DNA from: Flavobacterium columnare NBRC 100251 = ATCC 23463
GTDB taxonomy: Bacteria; Bacteroidota; Bacteroidia; Flavobacteriales; Flavobacteriaceae
DNA: 64,000 nucleotides
Direction: 5' to 3'
NCBI RefSeq assembly: GCF_002530675.1
Contig: NZ_PCMX01000023.1
Location: 1-64,000, forward strand
Shown here: piece after piece, positions 7,511 to 14,140 of the stretch
How the letters are laid out: each line of letters begins with the position of its first letter
Numbering within the stretch: position 1 is the first letter of the stretch
Notes under the pieces: model-generated
The model's database searches: none
Told to the model about the DNA's origin: nothing
Seen by the model: only the letters and a program-made list of their open reading frames with translations
Made by a program: the position numbers and the translations under genes

Positions 7511-9055
7511 CTATTTCATTTTTAACAACCAATTACGAACTGAAACTTCACTATGAATAATAGCTCTTAAATCAGCAATTGCTACACGATCTTGTTGCAT
7601 AGAGTCACGATGACGTATCGTAACCGTTTTATCCTCTAATGTTTGATGATCTACCGTAATACAAAACGGTGTACCAAGAGCATCTTGACGGCGGTAACGA
7701 CGACCTACAGCATCTTTTTCATCATAAGCTACGTTAAAATCCCATTTTAAGTCTTCAATAATTTCTTTGGCTAACTCTGGCAAACCATCTCTTTTTATGA
7801 GTGGTAAAACCGCTGCTTTTGTAGGCGCAAGAACTGACGGCAAACGCAAAACTGTACGTGTAGAACCATCTTCTAAAGTTTCTTCTTGCAATGCTTTTGA
7901 AAAAACAGCTAAGAACATTCTATCTAAACCAACAGAGGTTTCTACTACGTAAGGCACATAACTTGCATTTTCCTCATTGTCAAAATATTGTAATTTTTTA
8001 CCCGAATGTTGTTCGTGTGCTTTTAAATCAAAATCAGTACGTGAATGAATACCCTCTAATTCCTTAAATCCAAAAGGAAAATTAAATTCAATGTCACAAG
8101 CAGCATTAGCATAATGTGCTAATTTTTCATGGTCGTGGTAACGGTAGTTTTCAGCCCCCAAACCTAAAGACTTATGCCATTTTAAACGTGTTTGTTTCCA
8201 GTATTCGTACCATTTCATTTCCTCTCCTGGTTTTACAAAAAATTGCATTTCCATTTGTTCAAACTCACGCATACGAAAAATAAACTGACGTGCCACGATT
8301 TCATTACGAAAGGCTTTACCTGTTTGCGCAATACCAAAAGGCACCTTCATACGCCCTGTTTTTTGAACGTTTAAAAAGTTTACAAATATCCCTTGGGCTG
8401 TTTCTGGACGCAAATACAAATCCATTGCAGTATCTGCGGAAGCTCCTAATTTAGTTCCAAACATAAGGTTAAACTGGCGTACTTCAGTCCAATTTTTTGA
8501 ACCGGATTCAGGGCAAGCAATACCCAATTCTTCTATCAACGCTTTAACATCAGCTAAATTTCCAGTATCTAAACCACGAGCCATACGTTCTAAGATTTCT
8601 TTTTTCTTAGAAAGATATTCAACGACTCTAGGATTAGTAGCTACAAACTGAGTTTCATCAAAAGCATCTCCAAAACGAGATTTGGCCTTTTCTATTTCTT
8701 TTTGTGCTTTTTGATTTAATTTTTCACAATAGTCTTCAATTAAAACGTCTGCACGATATCTTTTTTTAGAATCTTTATTATCAATCAACGGATCATTAAA
8801 AGCATCTACGTGACCCGAAGCTTTCCAAGTAGTAGGGTGCATAAAAATAGCAGCATCTATTCCTACAATATTTTCATGCATTTGCACCATTGATTTCCAC
8901 CAATAGTCACGAATATTCTTTTTTAACTCTACCCCGTTTTGAGCATAATCATACACAGCGCTCAAACCATCATAAATTTCGCTTGACGGAAATATAAATC
9001 CGTATTCCTTTGCGTGCGAAATAACATTTTTAAATAAATCGTCTTGTTTTGCCAT
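7511..9055 (-). CDS. glyS: glycyl-tRNA synthetase, homodimeric type
   Basis: This class II aminoacyl-tRNA synthetase charges tRNA-Gly. The 514 residues fit the single-chain homodimeric (GlyQS) form, not the alpha/beta form of many bacteria. Visible class II features are the TNPRVVEYL region, motif 2 (AFRNEIVARQFIFRMREFEQMEMQ split around residues 250-275) and motif 3 (ETSVGLDRMFLAVF near 370). The anticodon-binding domain is C-terminal, with the LPSVLAPTKAAVLPL start. A TATTTTTG box lies only 7 bp upstream of the ATG, so the mRNA may be nearly leaderless. The neighbours are unrelated. Confidence 0.96.
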   Translation of the reverse strand: MAKQDDLFKNVISHAKEYGFIFPSSEIYDGLSAVYDYAQNGVELKKNIRDYWWKSMVQMHENIVGIDAAIFMHPTTWKASGHVDAFNDPLIDNKDSKKRYRADVLIEDYCEKLNQKAQKEIEKAKSRFGDAFDETQFVATNPRVVEYLSKKKEILERMARGLDTGNLADVKALIEELGIACPESGSKNWTEVRQFNLMFGTKLGASADTAMDLYLRPETAQGIFVNFLNVQKTGRMKVPFGIAQTGKAFRNEIVARQFIFRMREFEQMEMQFFVKPGEEMKWYEYWKQTRLKWHKSLGLGAENYRYHDHEKLAHYANAACDIEFNFPFGFKELEGIHSRTDFDLKAHEQHSGKKLQYFDNEENASYVPYVVETSVGLDRMFLAVFSKALQEETLEDGSTRTVLRLPSVLAPTKAAVLPLIKRDGLPELAKEIIEDLKWDFNVAYDEKDAVGRRYRRQDALGTPFCITVDHQTLEDKTVTIRHRDSMQQDRVAIADLRAIIHSEVSVRNWLLKMK

Positions 9056-9062
9056 AGTATTG

Positions 9063-9097
9063 CAAAAATAAAAAAACGGATTTAAAAAATCCGTTTT
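9063..9097 (-). terminator. terminator upstream of glyS, overlapping its -7 box
   Basis: An 11-bp perfect stem, AAAACGGATTT / AAATCCGTTTT (9073-9083 and 9087-9097), is followed on the minus strand by a T-tract. That tract runs into TATTTTTG at 9063-9070, a match to the -7 promoter consensus. The hairpin would stop transcription from the gene at 9420-9689 just before glyS initiates. Confidence 0.65.
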
Positions 9098-9419
9098 CTC
9101 CCCTTATATAATCAACAATTTTAAAAAAGTTATTTAAGTATAACCCCCACTCCACCAATTAGATCAGTTATTTAGTTGGCATTGTGTTTATAATATCACT
9201 CAATATTTCTTCTCATTAAGTCATATTAGGGATATAAACTTATCTAACCTTTAGTAATCAATTTAATACATTCTTTTTGGTTTTTAAAAAAACACTTACT
9301 CTTACTTTATACTCTCAAGTTCTTTTAACTACAAAAGAGTTTCGTATTCTTAACTATTTTACAGCAAGAACTCTATTAAAACATCTTAAAAACCCCAACT
9401 TAGTTAGTATCTATACCAC
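9098..9419. other. 322-bp gap, nothing recognised
   Basis: A+T-rich sequence with no start codon leading to a plausible frame, no RNA gene and no repeat that I can match elsewhere in the window. It may be an untranslated 3' region or decayed sequence. Confidence 0.5.
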
Positions 9420-9689
9420 CTAAGATGGTTTCTTTTTTACTTTTACTAGTTCATTTTCAAGCTGTACTTGTTTATCGACTAACTCTTTATTCTTTCTTAC
9501 TTCTGCATCGAATCGAAATAATATTTCACTCAAATCATTAGTATAAGTCGTTCTATCTAAAACCTTTTCTTCCTGAAGCTTAAGATTTTCCTCTACAACT
9601 TGATAACATTTAACGCTTAATGAAACTGCTATTGAAAGCAGCGCTACAGAAACCATTTTATAGGCTGTTAATGAATCCGTTAACAACAT
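9420..9689 (-). CDS. small membrane-anchored coiled-coil protein
   Basis: An 89-residue protein with one hydrophobic segment near the N-terminus (about residues 12-28, MVSVALLSIAVSLSVKCY). A charged, heptad-like region rich in Lys, Glu and Leu extends to the end (EENLKLQEEKV...ENELVKVKKK). The pattern predicts a single membrane span with a cytoplasmic or periplasmic coiled coil. No family is recognised. It is divergent from comF, with only 26 bp between starts. It carries a phage-like spanin or FtsL-like look but no diagnostic motif. Confidence 0.55.
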   Translation of the reverse strand: MLLTDSLTAYKMVSVALLSIAVSLSVKCYQVVEENLKLQEEKVLDRTTYTNDLSEILFRFDAEVRKNKELVDKQVQLENELVKVKKKPS

Positions 9690-9715
9690 TCTAATTTCAA
9701 TTTGTTACTAATCAA

Positions 9716-10441
9716 ATGTATTTTAATAATTTTATTACAGAAAAAAAAATCGACGAAATGCTAAAAAAACTGATTAATTTATTTTTCCCTGATTTATGTT
9801 TAGGATGTCAAAATTTATTAGTTAATAATGAACAAATAATATGCCTTGAATGCAGGCATGAACTCCCCCTAACCTATCAATGGACAAAAACCAATAATGA
9901 AGCATTTATTAAATTTTATGGAAGAATAAATATTGAACATGTTTCTTCTATGTTTTATTACCACAAAAAAGGAATAGGTCAACAACTCATTCATAATCTA
10001 AAATACAAAGGACGTACTGAAATAGGAAATTTACTAGGCAAATGGCATGCTCAACACCTCCAAAACCTTCCTGTTTTTAGTACTGTAAACTATATCATTC
10101 CAGTACCCTTACATCCTAAAAAGTTAAAAGAACGAGGATACAATCAGATTGACACCTATTGTGAAAGCTTATCGGAAGTATTAAAAATCCCAATTAACAA
10201 AAATCTTTTATTTAGACAAGAATATGGCATAAGTCAATCCAAAAAAAGATTGACCGAACGCAATAACGTTGAAAAAAACCGTTTTATCAGTAAACTCGAA
10301 ACCCTTGATGAACCTATTCATTTTCTTTTAGTAGATGATGTTCTCACCACTGGAGCTACACTAGAAGCTTGCGCCAAGGCATTGCAACAATCTGATAAAA
10401 TAAAAATCAGCATAGTAACTATGGCTTTTTCACAATCTTAA
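9716..10441 (+). CDS. comF: ComF-family phosphoribosyltransferase-like protein
   Basis: ComF/GntX-type protein, a member of the type I phosphoribosyltransferase fold needed for DNA uptake in competent bacteria. The N-terminal zinc ribbon is visible as CLGC...CLEC (two Cys pairs around residues 27-50). The PRPP-binding loop FLLVDDVLTTGATLEAC lies near residues 202-218, and PVPLHPKKLKERGYNQ is a hallmark of the family. The frame allows two starts. The second (ATG at 9758, MLKKLINLFFPD) matches usual family N-termini better than 9716. Whether this organism is naturally competent cannot be told from here. The lipoprotein gene follows 66-87 bp downstream on the same strand. Confidence 0.88.
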   Translation: MYFNNFITEKKIDEMLKKLINLFFPDLCLGCQNLLVNNEQIICLECRHELPLTYQWTKTNNEAFIKFYGRINIEHVSSMFYYHKKGIGQQLIHNLKYKGRTEIGNLLGKWHAQHLQNLPVFSTVNYIIPVPLHPKKLKERGYNQIDTYCESLSEVLKIPINKNLLFRQEYGISQSKKRLTERNNVEKNRFISKLETLDEPIHFLLVDDVLTTGATLEACAKALQQSDKIKISIVTMAFSQS

Positions 10442-10528
10442 ATAAATGTTGTTATTTTGTAGTTCTAATAAATTTAATACCTAGCCGTTATAGATACTTG
10501 TTGTCTAATGAGCATAAAATTGATCCTA

Positions 10529-12133
10529 ATGAAAAATAAATCATTTATTTTATTATTATTCTTTGCTTTAACTCTTATGAATTGCGCCAAAAGAGGTTCA
10601 ATAACAGGAGGCGATAAAGACATAACCCCTCCAAAGATGATAAGTAGTTACCCGAAAAATTTTTCAACTGATTTTAAAGAAAAAAGTATCCGAATTACTT
10701 TTGATGAATATATAAAAATAAATGATCTACAAAAAAACCTCATCATATCACCTCCTTTAAAAAACCAACCCAATATTCAACCTGTAGGAGGAGTTAGCAA
10801 ACAGTTGACCATAAAATTTAATGAGGAATTAATCCCCAATGCAACTTATAGCTTTAATTTTGGCGAAAGCATTGCAGACAATAATGAAGGAAATAAATTG
10901 AAAAATTTTCAATATGTTTTTTCAACAGGAAAAAATTTAGATTCATTATCTATACAAGGTATTATAAAAGATGCTTATGAAAGAGCTACTCCAAATTTTG
11001 TAAATGTAATGTTGTATGAAGTAGATGAAAAATATAATGATTCTACTATTTACAAACAAACACCTCGTTATATTACCAATACATTAGATAGTACCGCTAC
11101 CTTTAAAATTGAAAACATAAAAGCAGGAAAATATAAATTAATAGCTTTAAAAGAAAATGTTTCAAATTATAAATACGATCCTAAAAAAGATAAAATAGGC
11201 GTTTATAATCAAGTAATTAATATACCTGATAATTCAATATTTGAATTAGAATTATACAAAGAACAACCACCTTTTAAACCTAAAAGACCTACACAAGCTT
11301 CTGGCAATCGAATTTTATTAGGTTATGAAGGGAATAATATACAAAATATACAAATTCAAGCACAGTTAAAAGGCAACAAAATACCTGTGCGTGTTTCAAA
11401 AATTCAGGATAAAGATTCCTTACAAATATGGACTCCTTATATAAAGAATGATTCTATTCAGTTAGAATTATCTAAAGATAAATACCAAGAGCGTTATTCT
11501 GTAAAATTTAAAGAATATAAAAAAGATACTTTACATCTTGACTCTAAAACATCCTATTTGCATTTAAAAGAAAACTTTGCACTTAAATCATCAACCCCTA
11601 TTGAAAAATGGGACATTAATAAAATTTTACTAACTAAAGGAAATAAAACACTTATTCCTTTTAAAGCAAAATACGAAGATTATACTCAAAAATTTGTATT
11701 GGATTTTGAAAAGGAAGAAAATGAAAAATATGATTTAAAACTATTACCAGGCGCAATAGAGGATTATATAGGAAATAAAAACAAAGATACTCTAAAGTTT
11801 AATTTTTCAACAAAGAAAGTGGAAGATTACGGAAATTTAAAAATACACTTTAAGAATAAAAAAAATACACCTCTTATTGTAGAACTTACGAACGAAAAAG
11901 GAAAGGTTTTCTATACGAAACCTGTGAGTGGTAATACTACGGATGTGGATTTCATTCTAATAAATCCTGAAAAATATTACATTCGAGTTATCTATGATCT
12001 TAACAACAATGGACAATGGGATGCCGGTTCTTTCTTAGAAAACAAACAACCCGAAGAGGTTTATCATTTTCCAACGATCCTTGACGTTCGAGCAAACTGG
12101 GATGTCAATCAGGAAATTGATTTAGGAAAATAA
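10529..12133 (+). CDS. Big_5/Ig-like domain lipoprotein
   Basis: Exported lipoprotein of about 534 residues. The lipobox LMNC lies at the end of a typical signal (MKNKSFILLLFFALTLMNC). The ATG at 10529 fits this signal better than the upstream ATG at 10508. The mature start CAKRGSITGGDKDITPPK, then SYPKNFSTDFKEKSIRITFDEYI, is characteristic of bacterial Ig-like (Big_5) lipoproteins in Flavobacteriaceae. A later segment, YYIRVIYDLNNNGQWDAGSF, resembles a SdrD/Cna-B-like end domain. It probably sits in the outer membrane or periplasm, with an unknown role. It follows comF on the same strand, an arrangement I have the impression is common in the family. Confidence 0.8.
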   Translation: MKNKSFILLLFFALTLMNCAKRGSITGGDKDITPPKMISSYPKNFSTDFKEKSIRITFDEYIKINDLQKNLIISPPLKNQPNIQPVGGVSKQLTIKFNEELIPNATYSFNFGESIADNNEGNKLKNFQYVFSTGKNLDSLSIQGIIKDAYERATPNFVNVMLYEVDEKYNDSTIYKQTPRYITNTLDSTATFKIENIKAGKYKLIALKENVSNYKYDPKKDKIGVYNQVINIPDNSIFELELYKEQPPFKPKRPTQASGNRILLGYEGNNIQNIQIQAQLKGNKIPVRVSKIQDKDSLQIWTPYIKNDSIQLELSKDKYQERYSVKFKEYKKDTLHLDSKTSYLHLKENFALKSSTPIEKWDINKILLTKGNKTLIPFKAKYEDYTQKFVLDFEKEENEKYDLKLLPGAIEDYIGNKNKDTLKFNFSTKKVEDYGNLKIHFKNKKNTPLIVELTNEKGKVFYTKPVSGNTTDVDFILINPEKYYIRVIYDLNNNGQWDAGSFLENKQPEEVYHFPTILDVRANWDVNQEIDLGK

Positions 12134-12326
12134 TGTAGCTATATATATCCTTTTTATGTTTTCAAAAATGATCTGTTTTGGCTAGGAAGACTGTTCAGAA
12201 AGGAACATCTCAACTTTTTATCATCTGTTTAACCTTCAAGGGCAGTCACATTATCAACAATATGAGACTCCTTGGCGGTTAACTAGGATAAAACGATTAA
12301 AGAAAATCAAACAACAAGACATCCTT
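12134..12326. other. intergenic, nothing recognised
   Basis: The first half of the 411-bp gap between the lipoprotein gene and the convergent M15 peptidase. It has no coding frame, RNA or strong hairpin that I can see. The second half is a family B repeat. Confidence 0.4.
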
Positions 12327-12509
12327 TTTAACCCCAGATTATGCATTAGGCTTTGTCATGAAGATAAAAAGAGCCAAGAAGGTAAAAATACGCGGAAATT
12401 TTTTACCGCAACTGATTTTTAGTACATTGAGAACAAAGATTGAGTCCTTTTTTAAATTCAAAATCATTTTTATCTGTAATACATTTTTTAATGTGTAATC
12501 TGGGCTAAA
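12327..12509. repeat. family B inverted-repeat element, copy 1
   Basis: The most complete copy. The left end TTTAACCCCAGATTATGC and right end GTGTAATCTGGGCTAAA are near-complements (core CCAGATTAyrCATTA). Internal blocks GATAAAAA and TTTTTATCTGTAATACA are also partly symmetric. It lies between convergent genes. Confidence 0.8.
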
Positions 12510-12544
12510 CAACCTCTTCGTTCTATATTATAAAACAATACGAT

Positions 12545-13021
12545 TTAGAGTTTTACATAACCATGATCATCCAAAGGTCTTTTTTTTAATTCTTTCCAAT
12601 CTGAAAAACCTTTTTTTTCAAAATGAGGTAAATCTTTAAATGTTTTCCAGTTACCTCCCCAATCCCATCCATGTTTAGCAAAAATTTTCACGCATTCATA
12701 CCAATCTGCAACACCGTCATTGTCCCAATCTTTTACGGTGTCCCATGATGCAACTTTTCCATCAATAATCAAGCAAATATCTACTGCAAAACCGTAATTA
12801 TGGATAGATTGCCCTCCTTTTGCATTGGTTACTTTTTTACCCGGTTTAGTTCTTCCTAAAGCATATAAATCCTCTTGTTCTTTAAATGTCCGTAGTCCTT
12901 GTGTAATTCTAACTTGCGCTCTTCCTGTTAATGATTGATTGCATTCGTTAATAATTTTTGTAACTTCGTCACGCACTAAGGGATGGAGTTTTTCAATTCG
13001 TTCTTTAGTTATTTTGTCCAT
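12545..13021 (-). CDS. M15 family peptidase (endolysin-like L,D-peptidase)
   Basis: A 158-residue zinc peptidase of the M15 (VanY/CwlK/phage endolysin) type that cuts peptide bonds in peptidoglycan stems. The zinc ligands are visible as H74 and D81 in SIHNYGFAVD and H133 in DLPHFEKKG. The GLRTFKEQEDLYALGR segment is the conserved substrate-side helix. It has no signal peptide, so it would act from the cytoplasm only with a holin or another export route, as in phage lysis or toxin-delivery loci. It sits at the distal end of the toxin island, about 750 bp after the immunity gene. A remnant-rich gap lies between. It may be part of the island or a separate phage relic. Confidence 0.88.
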   Translation of the reverse strand: MDKITKERIEKLHPLVRDEVTKIINECNQSLTGRAQVRITQGLRTFKEQEDLYALGRTKPGKKVTNAKGGQSIHNYGFAVDICLIIDGKVASWDTVKDWDNDGVADWYECVKIFAKHGWDWGGNWKTFKDLPHFEKKGFSDWKELKKRPLDDHGYVKL

Positions 13022-13124
13022 TTTCTTCTATTTACAATTAAATTCTAAATATAAAGGAAAACAATCTAAAAAGCAAATTTTAAAAGAAAAAAATCTAAAT
13101 TAATTAGAAAAAAATCAATCAATA

Positions 13125-13277
13125 TTAGAAAAATATCCAATCAACATCCTTTTTATGAACACCGCTTTTTTCTACATACACTAAGATTTTCTTAGGAGGC
13201 AAACAAAATAACATTGGATTAAATATATAATTTAATCTTTTTAATATTAAAAACAATCTTGGAATTGTATTAAACAA
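13125..13277 (-). CDS. possible short ORF or remnant
   Basis: A frame of about 50 codons ending at 13125, with a TTG at 13277 and an ATG further in. The deduced peptide contains CLPPKKILVYVEKSG, which looks protein-like for such an A+T-rich gap. No family is recognised. It may be the end of a decayed gene. Confidence 0.2.
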   Translation of the reverse strand: MFNTIPRLFLILKRLNYIFNPMLFCLPPKKILVYVEKSGVHKKDVDWIFF

Positions 13278-13395
13278 ACACCTAACATCTACCTCTTAAA
13301 ACCTCCTGTTTTATAGTGTTTTACAAGACAATCCGATTATAAAGAGTAATTTTTCACTTCTACTTTATGTGTACAGACTTCGGAGAAGTGTCTTT

Positions 13396-13527
13396 TTAAA
13401 CGTACAATCTTTGTGAGGATTGTATCTCTTTTTCTATCACTCTTGACCATCTTAGTTCTGTATTTGCTAAATTAAATGCTGTCCAATGTTTTAAATCTGT
13501 AGTTAGCTTATAGGTTTTAGTTTCCAT
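13396..13527 (-). CDS. possible 43-residue ORF beside toxin remnant
   Basis: ATG at 13527, stop at 13396, overlapping the end of the orphan toxin-module frame by 25 bases. The peptide (LKHWTAFNLANTELRWSRV...) has protein-like composition. Its position mirrors an immunity gene after a toxin tip, so it may be a broken immunity gene. Evidence is weak. Confidence 0.25.
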   Translation of the reverse strand: METKTYKLTTDLKHWTAFNLANTELRWSRVIEKEIQSSQRLYV

Positions 13528-13715
13528 AAATCATCTAGAGCTTCTATTAATTTACTCCCAGTTGCTCCCCAAACATCCCTTAAAGTTTCTCGAACTTCCT
13601 TAGCTGTTCCACTCGCAATTTCTTCTCCTTTATAAATTACAGCATATCCTTTTATTTTTCCATCAAAACCAATTCCTTTTATAAATGTGGCATTGGCTTG
13701 TTGTAAACGAGTGAT
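13503..13715 (-). pseudogene. orphan toxin-module remnant
   Basis: Open frame of 70 codons with no start, opening right after an in-frame stop. It contains GYAVIYKGEEIASGTAKEV, which resembles the segment EYALVYKGELVIKGEKASF of the 834-residue toxin (near residue 600), just before that protein's variable C-terminus. It therefore looks like a displaced alternative C-terminal module of the same toxin family, truncated at both ends. This parallels the displaced Rhs tips at 1-6 kb. The remainder of the gap 13022-13775 holds small hairpins (for example 13403-13424) and nothing else I can name. Confidence 0.5.
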
Positions 13716-13732
13716 TTAGATTCTTTAAATAA

Positions 13733-13762
13733 AAAAACTGCAATATAAAAATTGCAGTTTTT
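13733..13762 (-). terminator. terminator of the Tox-PL/Imm35 operon
   Basis: Perfect 12-bp stem AAAAACTGCAAT / ATTGCAGTTTTT with a 6-base loop. On the minus strand it is followed by T residues, 14 bp beyond the stop of the immunity gene. Confidence 0.85.
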
Positions 13763-13775
13763 AAAAATATCTAAA

Positions 13776-14117
13776 TTACTTATAATCAAACCTATCTTCA
13801 TCTGGATACCAATAACGATCTAAACTTTTACCTATAGTTCCGTTTTCATAATCTTTTATATAATTTTCTATTGTGCATGATGTACCAAAACTAACAACTC
13901 TTCCTGTTTTTTTTTCAACTAAAAATGGAGCGTTACCACCTAGAGCATATTTAAGATCCTCTGACAAAATAAATTTTTTAGAATTAAAAAAATATATATT
14001 TCCATATGATTTTTTTATTATGTCACTATACAGCACAAGTTCTAAATTGTTACTGTCTCTACTTAATCTATTTAAAAACTTATTTGCTATTTCTAACATT
14101 TCTGTATCTGTTAACAT
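13776..14117 (-). CDS. Imm35/YrhB-type immunity protein
   Basis: A 113-residue protein with the pattern of the Imm35 (YrhB) domain: an N-terminal helix TEMLEIANKFL and a central IYFFNSKKF strand. The signature GGNAPFLVEKKTGRVVSFGT then leads to IENYIKDYENG. Imm35 proteins are known partners of papain-like (Tox-PL) toxins. The upstream gene, 23 bp away, ends in exactly such a domain, so the pairing supports both calls. It probably binds and blocks the toxin domain in the producer cytosol. A strong terminator follows. Confidence 0.8.
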   Translation of the reverse strand: MLTDTEMLEIANKFLNRLSRDSNNLELVLYSDIIKKSYGNIYFFNSKKFILSEDLKYALGGNAPFLVEKKTGRVVSFGTSCTIENYIKDYENGTIGKSLDRYWYPDEDRFDYK

Positions 14118-14140
14118 ATCATCTTTTTTTAATTAATTTA

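Noticed and set aside
9098-9419. Small RNA gene in the gap after glyS
   Set aside because: No conserved structure, promoter or repeat could be seen by eye.
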